Positions 11,181 through 22,810 of a stretch of 64,000 bases of DNA are shown piece after piece. The notes under the pieces were generated by a model. It ran no database searches and was not told the origin of the DNA. It saw only the letters and a program-made list of their open reading frames with translations. The position numbers were made by a program, and so were the translations under genes. Numbering within the stretch: position 1 is the stretch's first letter; each line of letters opens with the position of its first letter. Source of the DNA: Antilocapra americana (taxonomy: Eukaryota; Chordata; Mammalia; Artiodactyla; Antilocapridae); assembly GCA_007570785.1 (NCBI GenBank), contig ML660777.1, positions 10,744,243 to 10,808,242 on the forward strand. The letters run 5' to 3'.

Positions 11181-11597
11181 AATGAATCCAAGGACAATAA
11201 ATGTTTCACAAAAGGGTCATATTTGTCTCCAAACTGAGTACATTCTAGGCCAATGACAATAATGATTTTTAAAAGTGCAGTGCTGATATTACCAGACTTC
11301 TATCACCTGTTAGTAGTGGAGTGTTGAAGGGAAAAGAAATATGTGTATATGCAGGTCTCTTAGAGTTATCATAATACTTTCATTTTTTCACTCTATTTCA
11401 CTCTATTTCCTCAACCTCAAAACTAATAATCTTGGGCAGAAATTCTCAAGCTTTATGACTCCCTAGTGCCTGATTGGTCTGGGCTGAGAAGCAAGTTTCT
11501 TTCTCATTATAAAATGTAGAGATAGTGTCCACTGTTATATTCCATTGTTTCCATTATATTCCACTGTTATATTCCATTACCTTATATATTCTACATT
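11181..11597. other. Non-coding stretch with a short spaced direct repeat
   Basis: Mostly unrecognised. Just before the BovB 5' boundary the 18-mer CCACTGTTATATTCCATT occurs twice, at 11529-11546 and 11561-11578, with a partial third copy between them. Confidence 0.6.
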
Positions 11598-13577
11598 GTT
11601 ATGTGCGTACTGAACTATGGATGGAGGTTTGTGACATTGTAAAGGAGACAGGGATTAAGACCATCCCCAAGAAAAAGAAATGCAAAAAGGCAAAATGGCT
11701 GTCTGAGGAGGACTTACAAACAGCTGTGAAAAGAAGTGAAGCCAAAAGCAAAGGAGAAAAGGAAAGATATTCCCATTTGAATGCAGAGTTCCAAAGAATT
11801 GCAAGGAGAGATAAGAAAGCCTTCCTCAGTGATCAATGCAAAGAAATAGAGGAAAACAATAGAATGGGAAAGACTAGAAATCTCTTCAAGAAAATTAGAG
11901 ATACCAAGGGAACATTTCATGCAAAGATGGGCTAGATAAAGGACAGAAATGGTATGGACCTAACAGAAGCAGAAGATATTAAGAAGAGGTGGAAAGAATA
12001 CACAGAAGAACTGTACAAAAAATATCTTCATGACTCAGATAATCACGATGGTATGATCATTCACCTAGAGCCAGACATTCTGGAATGTGAAGTCAAGTGG
12101 GCCTTAGGAAGCACAAACAAAGCTAGTGGAGGTGATGGAATTCCAGTTGAGCTATTTCAAATCCTAAAAGATGATGCTGTGAAAGTGCTGCACTCAATAT
12201 GCCAGCAAATTTGGAAAACTCAGCAATGGCCACAGGAAAAGGTCAGTTTTCATTCCTATCCCAAAGAAAGGCAATGCCAAAGAATGCTCAAACTACCACA
12301 CAATTGCACTCAACTCACACACTAGTAAAATAATGCTCAAAATTCTCCAAGCCAGGCTTCAGCAATACGTGAACCATGAACTTCCAGATGTTCAGGCTGG
12401 TTTTAGAAAAGGCAGAGGAACCAGAGATCAAATTGCCAACATCTGCTGGATTATCGAAAAAGCAAGAGAGTTTCAGAAAAACATCTGCTTCTGCTTTATT
12501 GACTATGCCAAAGCCTTTGACTGTGTGGATCACAATAAACTGTGGAAAGTCCTGAAAGAGATGGGAATACCATACCATCTGACCTGTCTCCTGAGAAACC
12601 TGTATGCAGGTCAGGAAGCAACAGTTAGAACTGGACATGGAACAATAGACTAGTTCCAAATAGGAAAAGGAGTACATCAAGGCAGTATATTGCCACCTTG
12701 CTTGTTTAACTTGTATGCAGAGTACATCATGAGAAATGCTGGGCTGGAAGAAGCACAAGCTGGAATCAAGATTGCCAGGAGAAATATCAATAACCACAGA
12801 TATGCAGATGACACCACCCTTATGGCAGAAAGTGAAGAGGAACTAAAAAGCCTCTTGCTGAAAGTGAAAGAAGAGAGTGAAAAAGTTGGCTTAAAGGTCA
12901 ACATTCAGAAAACTAAGATCATGGCATCTGGTCCCATCACTTCATGGCAAATAGATGGGGAAACAATGGAAACAGTGGCTGACTTTATTTTCCTGGGCTC
13001 CAAAATCATTGTAGATGGTAATTGCAGCCATGAAATTAAAAGATGCTTACTCCTTGGAAGGAAAGTTATAACCAACCTAGATAGCATATTAAAAAGCAGA
13101 GACATTACTTTGTCAACAAAGGTTCGTCTAGTCAAGGCTATGGTTTTTCCAGTAGTCATGTATGGATGTGAGAGTTGGACGGTGAAGAAAGCTGAGCACT
13201 GAAGAATTGATGCTTTTGAACTGTGGTGTTGGAGAAGACTTTTGAGAGTCTCCTGGACTGCAAGGAAATCCAACTAGTCCATCCTAAAGGAGATCAGTCC
13301 TGGGTGTTCATTGGAAGGACTGATGTTGAAGCTTAAACTCCAATACTTTGGTCATCTCATGCAAAGAGTTGACTCATTGGAAAAGACCCTAATGCTGGGA
13401 AGGATTGGGGGCAGGAGGAGAAGGGGACGACAGAGGATGAGATAGCTGGATGGCATCACTGATTCGATGGACATGGGTTTGGCTGGACTTAGGGAGCTGG
13501 TGATGGACAAGGAGGCCTGGCGTGCTGCAGTTCATGGGGTCACAGAGTCGGACACGACTGAGAGACTGAACTGAAGA
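11598..13577 (+). mobile_element. BovB (RTE clade) LINE, 5'-truncated, copy 1
   Basis: About 2 kb of a BovB retrotransposon covering the end of the endonuclease-RT linker, the reverse transcriptase and the C-terminal region. In broken frames it encodes FIDYAKAFDCVDH (12495-12533; RT block with the first catalytic Asp) and YADDTTLMAES (YADD catalytic box at 12801-12812). The C-terminal IDAFELWCWRRLLRV motif follows a stop at 13201. The fragment enters at KETGIKTIP and ends in the typical CACAGAGTCGGACACGACTGAG tail at 13577. Stops near 11933, 12651 and 13201 plus a frame change near 12240 make it inactive. BovB mobilises itself and, in trans, the Bov-tA SINEs, and is known to have entered ruminants by horizontal transfer. 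No clear target duplication is seen. Confidence 0.95.
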
Positions 13578-14369
13578 GTAGAGAGTAGAAATTCTTCTTA
13601 AGGAGGAACTTCCTGCTCATCCTGAAAAAAACATTTTGCAGATGGATTCAGGTCTGAATGGAAGCCTTTCAAGTTTACTCAGGCTCTTTCAAACCTCCAA
13701 GCCTGGACACATTCTAATCCCTTTGCCTGGAACACTTGGTCCCACCCTATCCCCACTTGCCTACCTATATCACAGCCAATCTTCACATCCCAGCTTCCCT
13801 GGCAGCCTGGATCAGTGGTATTTACCCTCCCATGTACTTTCTTAGCCCAAAGTACATCCCCTTCACAGCACTACTGACCTGGAACCACATGCTTGTCCTT
13901 TTCTTTTACCAGAATATAGGGCAGGACTGTGATGGTCCTGCTCACCCAACATAGTGTCTGGAATATAATTGGTACATAAAGGACATTTTATGAACTAATG
14001 AATGAGAAATGCTGTAGAGGAGCTAGATCTAAGCTTTGAATGTATCATTGCATTAGATAGTCTTTAGTTTCCCTTCTATCCATGAGATTTCACAACGATA
14101 TGCTACAAAAGCACAAAGTCTGATTCAGATTTTCAAGTCTGGATATGTTATTACAGTTTTAAAAAACTGTAGCTAGGCTGGAGTAGGGGCTTTTATCCCT
14201 TAGGTTCTAGGCACTTTTTGCAGTGGAAAGTAACTTTACAATTTAATCAGATAAAATGAAGATAATAGAGTTGCTTTATTACCCTGATTGCTCCATTTTT
14301 GTATGTTGCATGGGTAGTAGCGCCATTTAATGAACAGCATGATTGATATTTCATAGATGTCTTGGTAAT
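13578..14369. other. Single-copy stretch, no gene seen
   Basis: No repeat recognised and no supported gene. Short frames at 13636-13954 are proline/serine-rich chance frames. Confidence 0.45.
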
Positions 14370-14545
14370 CTGGCAAGAGTGTCATAGTGCCCCTCCACAG
14401 GTGAGGAGAGAAAGGTTTAAGTTAAGTAACTTAAAAAGGATGCCCAGTCAATAAATGGTACAGCTGCATGTTGAACCCTGTGCTCTGTTACTCTGAAGTT
14501 AGTGCTCCTAAGAGCTGTCCTACATCTTTATGAATATCCTTGTGA
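14370..14545 (-). mobile_element. MIR fragment
   Basis: ACAGGTGAGGAGAGAAAGGTTTAAGTTAAGTAACTTAAAAAGGATGCCCAGTCA, then a CAGCTGCATGTTGAACCC segment, follows the MIR core read on the complement (GAGGAAACTGAGG...GTTAAGTAACTTGCCCAAGGTCA). Confidence 0.6.
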
Positions 14546-14699
14546 CCTGTTTCTTAGCTTCTCTCTTTCCTTCTTGGTGGCCATGCCCTATTGAAGGTAA
14601 CCTACATAAGACAGCTCCTGTCCAACCCTCCCTAACAGCTTTCACCTCTCTAACAAGGTCTTGTTTGGGGTCATCAGGGGTCTTGGAAATTTTTCTTTA

Positions 14700-14905
14700 G
14701 TCATTCACTCATTCAATGAAACTTGCCTGGCTCTGGACATGGTACTAGGTTCTGAGGGTGCTGTAGAGAATAAGAAAGATGTGCTATCAGCATTAAGAAA
14801 TCTTATAGCTCAGTGGGTAAACTAATCAAGTAAATGGCAAAGCAGTGTCCTAATACTATGCTAGAGGATGCAACTGGCATCCCCATGGACAATTAACCCT
14901 GTGTA
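14700..14905. mobile_element. Ancient interspersed repeat, family uncertain
   Basis: TCATTCACTCATTCAATGAAACTTGCC, CTCTGGACATGGTACTAGGTTCTGAGGGTGCTGTAGAGAATAAGAAAGATG is the typical wording of an old mammal-wide repeat of the 'attcaacaaatatt...tgtgccaggcactgtgctagg' type. I cannot assign the family with certainty. Confidence 0.45.
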
Positions 14906-15169
14906 AGGGTATGTCAAGTTGAACTGATAGGTGAGGAGGTGGGGCATTAGGCAACAGCATTTCCAGAAGCCAAAGAACAGAGGGAATGTGAGAGACATTT
15001 CAGTGAAGCTGAAGAGTAGGATTCCTTTGTGAGAGTGGAGTTAGAATTGAGCAAAGCGGGATCTGATACTGCAGAGGCAAGGAGTCAGTTGCCAAGAGAC
15101 TCTGCAATTGATTCACTCATCATTTTTAATGCATATTAACTAAGTTCCTAAATAATCCATAGATTGTAC

Positions 15170-15420
15170 ACATAGAACTTATCAAGCACCATGCACAGTT
15201 CTACCTGCTTTATATCTACTAACTCATTTAATCACTGCAGCAAACCTATGAGATAAATAAATATTATTATTATTCTAGTTATAGATGAGAAATCCAAGGC
15301 CCAGAGGGTTTGGGTAACCTTTCCAAAGTCACACAGCCATTAAATGACAAGGTGGGACTCAAACTCAGGTAACCTATCTCCAGTGCCTATATTTTTAACA
15401 TTAGAGCAAACTGCTTCTGG
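15170..15420 (-). mobile_element. MIR SINE, well preserved
   Basis: Nearly the full MIR core is readable on the complement: TTTATATCTACTAACTCATTTAATCACTGCAGCAAACCTATGAGATA, ATTATTATTATTCTAGTTATAGATGAGAAATCCAAGG, CCAAAGTCACACAGCCATTAAATGACAAGGTGGGACTCAAACTCAGG. This is the clearest MIR of the window. Confidence 0.85.
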
Positions 15421-16026
15421 GAATAAAGCGATGTACATGGCCAGTTAGTCTCTCTGCCCTCATTTTAGGGAGGAGACAGAAAATAAGCAGGCAAACAACA
15501 CAAAAATTAAGGAGATAGAGATGAGAGGTCTGAAGAAATCCAAACAGTAGGGTAGCTTGAGTTAGACTTGAGTAATTAAATTTAGCTAAAGAAGCCAGGG
15601 AGAGCTCCACCAAGGGGTGACAAGGAGCTGTGACCTCAAGCATCAGCTGAGGTCAGAGAAATCCAGGGAGTAGGAATAAGCATATATGGATTGGGTGGTG
15701 GAAATGTGGGAAAGTTAATGTTATGCTTCAGCTTGGTGAGCCTACTGTGTCCAACTGTTTGTTGTGAAGTCCTCTTATAGATGCCATTAACATTTACAGC
15801 CAGTTGACATTAAGTAGAGGGGCTGACTCTCCATGGTAGGTGGGCTTTGTTTAATCAGTTGAAGGCTATAAGCAAAACCTAAGGTTTCTAAGAGAAAGCA
15901 TTCTGCATTGGGACTGTAACAGAGAAATCCTGCCTGAGCTTCTAGCCTGGCCTAATGATCTCAGACATAGCAGCCTCAGCAACCATATGAGCCACTTCCC
16001 TAAAGTGAAGGAACTCTGTCTACCTG
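15421..16026. other. Single-copy stretch, no gene seen
   Basis: About 600 bases with only short chance frames and no recognised repeat. Confidence 0.45.
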
Positions 16027-16090
16027 TATTGTTCAGTCGCTGAGTCATGTCTGACTCTTTGCAACCCCATGAATTGCAGTCTCCCTCTAT
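16027..16090 (-). mobile_element. Short BovB/Bov-A tail fragment
   Basis: TTGTTCAGTCGCTGAGTCATGTCTGACTCTTTGCAACCCCATGAATTGCAG is the complement of the BovB/Bov-A 3' end. It is truncated after about 60 bases, next to AT-rich sequence. Confidence 0.8.
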
Positions 16091-16149
16091 GTGTGTATAT
16101 AAATGTATGCTATATAATATAGTATTTGTGTATATATGTTATACAATAT

Positions 16150-16411
16150 CGGAGAGGGAAATGGCAACCCACTCCAGTATTTTTGCCTAGAGAATCCCAT
16201 GTACAGAGGAGCCTGGTGGGCTGCTGTCCATAGAGTCGCACAGAGTTGGACATGAGTGAAGCAACTTAGCGTGCATGCATGAATTGGAAAAGGAAATGAC
16301 AACCCACTCCAGTATTCTTGCCTGGAGAATCCCAGGGACAGAGGAGCCTGGTGGGCTGCTGTCTATGGAGTCGCACAGAGTCGGACATGACTGAAGCAAC
16401 TTAGCAGCAGC
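16150..16411 (+). mobile_element. Bov-A2 dimeric SINE
   Basis: Two BovA monomers stand in tandem (about 16150-16270 and 16285-16411). Each contains CAACCCACTCCAGTAT and GAGTCGCACAGAGT and ends in ACTTAGC. The copy is flanked by a perfect target duplication TATACAATAT at 16140-16149 and 16412-16421, which fixes its borders. It is mobilised in trans by BovB and has no coding capacity. Confidence 0.93.
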
Positions 16412-16421
16412 TATACAATAT

Positions 16422-16530
16422 ATATACAATTTATATATTTTAGAAATAACAATTCTTTAATTCATAGGGTTATTGAAGTGATATATATATATATACACAC
16501 GCACATATATGTATGTATATGTATATAGTT
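16422..16530. repeat. AT/CA-type microsatellite zone
   Basis: TA and CATA/GTAT steps, including seven to eight consecutive TA units around 16482-16496 and a TATGTATG run up to 16526. It adjoins the Bov-A2 insertion, which landed in the same AT-rich DNA. Confidence 0.8.
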
Positions 16531-16639
16531 TTTCTGGAGAACTAATATCTAATGATCAGTGAAGACTCAACCCCTGCCCTCACAGAGTTCCCTTATAGAG
16601 AGACTACATAATTAAGAATTTAATTCCAAGAGCAGAGAT

Positions 16640-16885
16640 TGTATCTCTATGCTTCTCTATACTTCTTTAAGTGCTATGATCAGGGTTTCGAGCCATAGAG
16701 CCATTCCTTGGCCGAAGGAATATATGGAGTCAGGATATGCCAGTACTAGTTCTACCCTAGCAGAGCTACATGACCTGTGTTCAGGTCTTCTGACCCTATT
16801 TCTTTCTCTATGAAATGAGAATATTGGATTAAATGATCTTAATGTTCTTTCCTTTATTAATTATCTGTGATTCTTTGAGAGCAGA
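16640..16885 (+). mobile_element. Probable MIR fragment
   Basis: CTAGCAGAGCTACATGACCTGTGTTCAGG, CTGACCCTATTTCTTTCTCTATGAAATGAGAATATTGGATTAAATGATCTTAATG follows the plus-sense MIR order (tgtgaccttgggcaagttactt...ctcagtttcctcatctgtaaaatgggg...). Highly diverged. Confidence 0.5.
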
Positions 16886-17849
16886 TAAAACTATGTGGAT
16901 GATAACTGATCTACTGATGGGAGCAACAACCTTCAGTAATATAATCCTAGACGATGATTGTTGTTTATAGCAACTCATGAGAGATTTTTAAGATCCTCAT
17001 ACCTCCTCACTCCTGGCCAGCATCAGCTGCTTCACAGTCAGCTAGGGTCTGTGGGCTATGGATGGAGAACATCTGGGCCAAGGAATTTTCATTGCTTAAG
17101 TCAGGACAATTTTTATCTTCTCCTGAAAATGAATGTTAGAAGGAGGAAAATCAAGATTATTTTTTTTTCTTTTATAAGATTTTCTATACTTGTTTATAGA
17201 GGCTTTCTGTAATGTTTCATTATTATAAAATCAGCTTGAATAAATAATTGGGTGTATACAACTCTCTTTGTACCTAGAGTTGTTTTCGTATCTACTTAGA
17301 ATTACATTTCTTTGATAACAAAGAGGAACATCTTCCAATGAAATAAAAATTTGGGGGGAAGGTATATCTGCTATCCCTTAAGTTCTTTCCAAGATTCTAG
17401 AGATATTGCAGTAAGCAATGTTGACATAGTCCCTGGGTCTTCCAATGCTTATAATCTTGATGTTATAACCATCAGAAAATAAAATTACATTTAATGAGAA
17501 GTGTTAATTTATTATTTTTATGGAATTATGTATTGAAAACAATGTTCTACTAATTTTTGTGAATGCTCTGTGTAGAAGGTGGTACATTTTTTCTTAACAA
17601 TGTATTTTCTAGCTTGACATTTGCCTTTTAATTTTGATTCCTTTTGTTGTTTTTGTTTTCTTTTTTCATTTCTGTCCTTTAAAAATTTTTTTTCATGTAG
17701 TTAATTTCCTTTGGTTACTTTTCTTATGGCACAGAGGATTTACAGCTATATATAATTATAACGAGTAATTCATTTATTTCTGATTGATTTTATGTTTTAG
17801 CAAGGCCTCTACATCCAGAAGTTGATAAGCATGGATCTTTTTTGTTAGT
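16886..17849. other. AT-rich stretch, possible old L1, no gene
   Basis: No coding evidence. Part of 17500-17840 has the texture of a very old reverse-strand L1 (for example TCTACTAATTTTTGTGAATGCTCTGTGTAGA), but I cannot confirm the family. Confidence 0.35.
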
Positions 17850-17857
17850 AATCATAT

Positions 17858-18183
17858 TTGTTGTTGTTCAGTTGCTCAGTCATATACAACTCTGTGTGAC
17901 CCCATAGCCTGTAGCATCCCAGCCTTCCCTTTCCTCCACCACTTCCTGAGTTTGCTCAAACTCGTGTCCATTGAGTTGGTGATGCCATCCAACCATCTCA
18001 TCCTCTGTCGTCCCCTTCTCCTCCCGCCTTGAATCTTTTCCAGCATCAGGGTCTTTTCCCATGAGTCGGCTCTTCCCATCAGATGGCCAAAGTATTGGAG
18101 CTTCCAGCTTCAGCATCAGTCCTTCCAATGAATATTCAGGGTTGATTTCCTTTAGGATTGACTAATTGATCTCCTTGTTGTCC
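17858..18183 (-). mobile_element. BovB 3'-end fragment with target duplication
   Basis: The complement of the BovB tail: GTTCAGTTGCTCAGTCATATACAACTCTGTGTGACCCC, then TCAAACTCGTGTCCATTGAGTTGGTGATGCCATCC and CCAGCATCAGGGTCTTTTCCC. It ends inside the C-terminal coding region. AATCATAT flanks it at 17850-17857 and 18184-18191, so it is a complete insertion of a severely 5'-truncated copy. Confidence 0.93.
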
Positions 18184-18219
18184 AATCATATAATGCGACT
18201 CAATAACAATAACTAAGGT

Positions 18220-18420
18220 TAACAATTAGCCAAACTTACATTTTCAACATTATTATATTTAATCTTAAACCACTCTCTTTAGGTAGCTGCAATAATTGTC
18301 CCCATTTTACAAATAAACAACAATTTATGGATGAAGATTTAAAAAGCAAATAATCTCACCTCAATTTAAACAGCTTCCACTCAAACGTCAACTATAGTGT
18401 CTCTACCTAGGAATTATTTC
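18220..18420 (-). mobile_element. MIR fragment
   Basis: TTATATTTAATCTTAAACCACTCTCTTTAGGTAGCTGCAATAATTGTCCCCATTTTACAAATAAACAAC is the MIR core on the complement, with a weak continuation to about 18420. Confidence 0.6.
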
Positions 18421-19404
18421 AGAGTATGGTGCTGGATGAGAACCAAAACTGATTTTTTTCCTGCCGTGACTAACCACATTTCCCCCAATGGTTTACTGGT
18501 TCTCCCTGCCCTCTCCCATTTTTGAGGATTTTTCCAAGCATTTATATGAAGTGAGGACTTTCTACATATAGCCAGGGCTTCTCATTTTTAGTAAGCATAT
18601 TATCTATACTCCTTCTGTTTTATTTTGCTTTGTTTTGTTTTGCTATTTGGGGGGAAAGTTTAAAAGTATTTTTTTTTTTTAATAAAAATATCCTACTTGT
18701 TGCCTTTTTAACCTCCTTTCTTAGAGACCGTCAATGAAACTTCTGGGTATAAAGCTACCTTCAGACTTAACTACTCTAGAAAGAAAACTATTACATGTAA
18801 TTATTTTAGGTAAATTTTGTTGGTTCTGTTTTTCAGGGATTTTTGGACTAAAGATACTGTTGGATTCTTGAATTTCAATTTCCCTATTTCAATTTAGAAA
18901 TCTCTGGAAAATTGCTTGTATAGTGGAAGGTGTTTTGCCAAGTGTTCCAAGCAGAGTTATGACTCATTCTCATTTCTACTCTTTCCTAAAGAAGATCTGG
19001 TGAACTTGAGGCAGCTTTATGCAGATGAATAGTGTAAATGACCCAACTGTGTCCTCCTAGCTCAAGGCCCCACCTCTTTCTAGGTCCATTAATCTTCAGC
19101 CAAAACAAAATTACTGCCATGGAGGAGAAGGGAATAAGATGTTCATGACAAGCTTGAAAAGAGGCAGCTGAGGGTGTATTTCCCTCAGAAAAATATAAGG
19201 ATTTAGTTTCCAAAACCAATAAGAAGAAATAGTTTGGCTACTTCTGTAACATCTATTTGGCTTTTTTCTGGCACCACAGCTAGGAAAAGGAGTACGTTTT
19301 CAAGCATCTCTGTGGCATGCACATCTCCTTTTGCTGTCAGTTTGCCCTTTCTGGAAGTTAGAAGATTTTGGATTTTTAGTAAGTAACTGGTTGATCATTA
19401 ATGA
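18421..19404. other. Single-copy stretch, no gene seen
   Basis: About 1 kb of AT-leaning sequence with T runs at 18668-18681. No coding frame or recognised family. Confidence 0.45.
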
Positions 19405-19432
19405 CGGGGGGGTGGGGGGCGCGGGGGGCGCT
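19405..19432 (+). repeat. G-run tract, potential G-quadruplex
   Basis: Four or more runs of at least three G (GGGGGGG-T-GGGGGG-CGC-GGGGGG) lie in 26 bases at the left border of a repeat-free block. A quadruplex on the plus strand is possible. Confidence 0.6.
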
Positions 19433-19439
19433 TTGCTTG

Positions 19440-20400
19440 GGCAGCCACCTCTCACCTATCTAGTGCACAATCACCTTTGGCCCTAATTCCATGCAAATCT
19501 ACATACAATTTAACACTAGACTTGGTTAAAACAACAACAACACGGCTCTTAAATCTTTCCTCTAAAAAGATCGCTTGCTGCAGAAATTCAAGGGAGTGAA
19601 GACATTAAATCTCAGTTTCTTGTTTTAAAAGTGCTTTACATATATCACCACCAACCAGCTTGTAAATTTTAGTCAATCCTCAAACCAACCTTTTAAAGGA
19701 GCTGAAAAATGTCCCTGTACCCTCAAAGGACACACCTGTTATCTGAAACAGTTTTTAACCAGCTTGTTAAGCAGCTTTGACAGATCAAAGACTCCAGACA
19801 ATGGACACAAACTTTAACAATAGTATAGCCTTGAGCAAAGGTTCTGTCAAACCAGGCTTGTGCCCATGGCATTATGGCCGGCAATTGAAAATAAATTTTA
19901 CTTGAATAAGTACCTCAGCCGATCAGAGGCACTGCGGCTGCTGAAACAAAAGCAGTTGAGGATAAGTTATTGACTCCACTGACAGCCTGAATGAACTTCA
20001 TTATGCCAGCCCACTCCTGGTAAAATGTGTCAGGTTTTAAACTGAATTAGGTGGCAGGTGCATGGACAATTTTCCTGCCCCCCTTGAGACAGCAGACAGC
20101 CAATCATCACCTGATTCTACAGACAAATGTTTAGGTTTGTTTTTCATATTGCACGGCCATAAGTGAAAGCACATTTAAATCTTTTTTCCTTCTCCTCCAT
20201 CACTGCTGGGTTATGGTCCCATGAGCAGGGCATACCCACGCTTTGGTGTAATGGGATTTGTAAAGGCCTGGGCTGCCACCCCTATCACTTCCCTCCCTCC
20301 CTCACAAATCCCATCCCACAGATTTCAGGGGTGATCCGAATTCTTCGCTTGAGGTTATTGGATTTTAGCTTCAGAAGAGAAGCTCCTCTTCTGTTCTAGG
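19440..20400. promoter_or_regulatory. Candidate conserved non-coding element / enhancer
   Basis: This kilobase carries no transposon I can recognise and has balanced composition with many transcription-factor-like words. At 19775-19790 CTTTGA-CAGA-TCAAAG forms two facing TCF/LEF core matches. AATTTAAC, TTAATGA and AACAATAG motifs surround it. Open frames are short. Function and conservation are inferred from texture only. It could simply be unique neutral DNA. Confidence 0.35.
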
Positions 20401-21329
20401 AGATTAAAGCACAAGGACACACATCTTAAATCTCTTCCATCTTAAGAACTTCGAAAGGACAGAACCGTGGACATTCTGATAGGTTTTAACCAGAATGATT
20501 AAGTTATACATTGGCTTTTCAGTTGGGAGCTAGGATCCAGAATTATCTATAAATAGTATTTCCTCCCAACAAACTTTGTAACCCGTGCTGGGACCTCTGA
20601 GTTCAAGCAGAGTCAATAAGAACTGGCATTTTTCTACTGTATGTATCTATTCATCTGCCTTTCTATCTGCATTTGTATATTTGGCTCTAAAATATTTTGT
20701 TTTACCATTTTCCCTCGCCTATAAGGATAAATGCAAGATCAGCTAAACTTCAGATACTTTGATGCCAGCTCTCATTACTTAATCATGAGACACAGGACTA
20801 TTAAGACTCCTAAAAATGAAAATCCAGACTCCCAACCATAGAGGGAGAGGGTTGGCATATGCCTTTGGCTGTGTGCCTTATTAAAGTTAACGAGCAAGAA
20901 AGACTCTCTTTTCCTAAATATCTCAAAGAACTGAAACCTTTTCTCTTAGCAAAGCACCATTTTCTTTGGAATGTTTCCATTACTCATTATGAATAACTAT
21001 ACTTTTTTTGGACATACATCTTGAATTTTGAAGCAGAACACCTTCTGGAAGCTGTCAGCACCCTCTCCTCTCAAAAAACACAGGAATAAAGATTTTTGTT
21101 TTAAATCTCATGTAAAACATCAAATCCAGTCACTGTCATCCTTTTAGTAATGTCTATGCACAAGCTGGCTCAAGTCTCCAAAGAAACTTTGTTCAGTTCT
21201 GGGCTATATTTGTTTCACAATATTTTTGCTGGATTTAGTGGTTTAATGTTTGCATTTTAATAGAAAGATAAATTCAAACTTTTTTCACCTTTAGGAAAGC
21301 ATCAATGTTCTACAATTTATGTGTGTACC
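20401..21329. other. Single-copy stretch, no gene seen
   Basis: Non-coding and repeat-poor, no recognised element. It may be part of the same unique block as its neighbours. Confidence 0.45.
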
Positions 21330-21800
21330 AATCTGGGTGAGACATACTATTCAGGAAGACAGAATTGGTTTTCCTTTAGAGCTACTGAAAGGCTACCCTG
21401 AATTAACACAGTGAGGAGGTCTACGATGACTCTCACTTGCTGGAGCCCTTTCTCCCCCAGCCACGGCAGATGGTGTTTCATAGCTGGTCACAAATGGCTG
21501 TCAGCGAGTGTTTGTCTGCCTGCCAGTAACCTGTGGTTCAGGGACTCCCCGGGAGAGTGTACCAGCTCTGACTCTGCTGATAACAGCATCTGAGAAAATG
21601 ATCCGTCCTTTCTTGTCAGGCACAAAATTAGCCATCTCACTTTCTAACTGTAGACAAGGGGGACATGAAAGAAAAAGGACGGTGCCAGCCCAGCTGATGT
21701 TTCCTCTGCTTTTGTTCTACGGGCCCAAAGCAGACAAACCCAAAAGCAGACTGTGGGACAATGGTGTTGTCTCCAAATACATGATGTTGGAGTAACCCCA
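21330..21800. promoter_or_regulatory. Candidate conserved non-coding block
   Basis: Moderately GC-rich unique sequence flanked by AT-rich DNA, without repeat signatures. Two overlapping frames (21411-21593 and 21508-21795 plus) lack domains. The lack of CpG decay at several positions (for example TCTACGATGAC, CCACGGCAG, CAGCGAGTG) and balanced composition suggest constraint, which is inference. Confidence 0.3.
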
Positions 21801-22288
21801 GTTCTGGTACCAGCATTTCCTGCAGCGATGTGCTGGAACTCTCCCCAGGGTTAGCTCTATCTTTAGAGCAACAGATATTTTCTTACGTCAGGGCATCCGT
21901 CAGACTTCGTACTGCAGTGACCTTGAGTGGCTTGAGCCCAGATGAAGGGGGAGGAAGAGCAGAGAGTGGTAAAGGGTCTGAGCAGCTATCCTTCCTCCTC
22001 TGGGCACCACCACCAGCTGGAAGGCAGGGTGCCCACCCTACTGCCTTTGTGGATGCAAACAACCCTCAAGTATAAGAAGCAGCCACTAATGAACCAAGGC
22101 AGAAGACAATGAGGGAGGTTGAAAAAGCAAGAAGGTGAGAGAAAGGAGAGAAGAAACAAGAAGGGAAGTAGTCCCAAATTGGGAAGAAGCTAATACTTGT
22201 TGAGAATCTATTAAGGGCAGGCATAGACTGGTGCTGCTGATGCATCACACTAGTAATCCTCCAAGCAGTTTCATAGATTGGATACCAG
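21801..22288. other. Single-copy stretch, no gene seen
   Basis: Purine-rich around 22100-22165. No repeat family or gene recognised. Confidence 0.4.
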
Positions 22289-22300
22289 CATCCTTATTCT

Positions 22301-22512
22301 GGGCTTCCTTCATAGCTCAGTTGGTAAATCATCTGCCTGCAATGCAGGAGATCTGGGTTCAATTCCTGGGTTGAGAAGATCCCCTGAAGAAGGAAATGGT
22401 AACCCATTCCAGTATTCTTGCCCAGAGAATCCCATGGGTAGAGGAGCCTGGCAGGCTACAGTCCACAGGATCACAAGAGTCAGACGTGACTTAGAGACTA
22501 AACTACTACCAC
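22301..22512 (+). mobile_element. Bov-tA SINE
   Basis: Begins with the tRNA-derived head GGGCTTCCTTCATAGCTCAG and GGTTCAATTCC (box B region), followed by the BovA body and a TGACTTAGAGACTAAAC tail. The target duplication CATCC[T/C]TATTCT lies at 22289-22300 and 22513-22524 with one mismatch. Non-coding; the frame across it is an artefact. Confidence 0.95.
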
Positions 22513-22599
22513 CATCCCTATTCTAAAGATGAGGAACATAAATAACATCTCTGCACCATGAAACTAGAAAGTGACAAAACCAACCTTCCAATCCTGGCC

Positions 22600-22810
22600 A
22601 AAGCATTCAAACTTAACTGGTTAGACTCAAGAACTAGATTCCTGACTTGGAGCCTGGCTTTGTTACCTACAGGCTGTGTAAACCTGGGCTACTTAACCAA
22701 TCAGTGCCTCAGCTTCCCCATTTGGAAGATGGAGCTCTTAATAATACTTGTGCCATTGAGTCATTGTAGAGGATGAAATATATTAATGTATAAGAACTTT
22801 TATCAGTACT
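22600..22810 (+). mobile_element. MIR fragment
   Basis: Plus-sense MIR text: GGCTTTGTTACCTACAGGCTGTGTAAACCTGGGCTACTTAACC, then GTGCCTCAGCTTCCCCATTTGGAAGATGGAG and ATTGTAGAGGATGAAAT. Confidence 0.75.

Noticed and set aside
16150..16411. CRISPR-like or satellite direct repeats
   Set aside because: The repeated units are the two monomers of a Bov-A2 SINE flanked by a target duplication.
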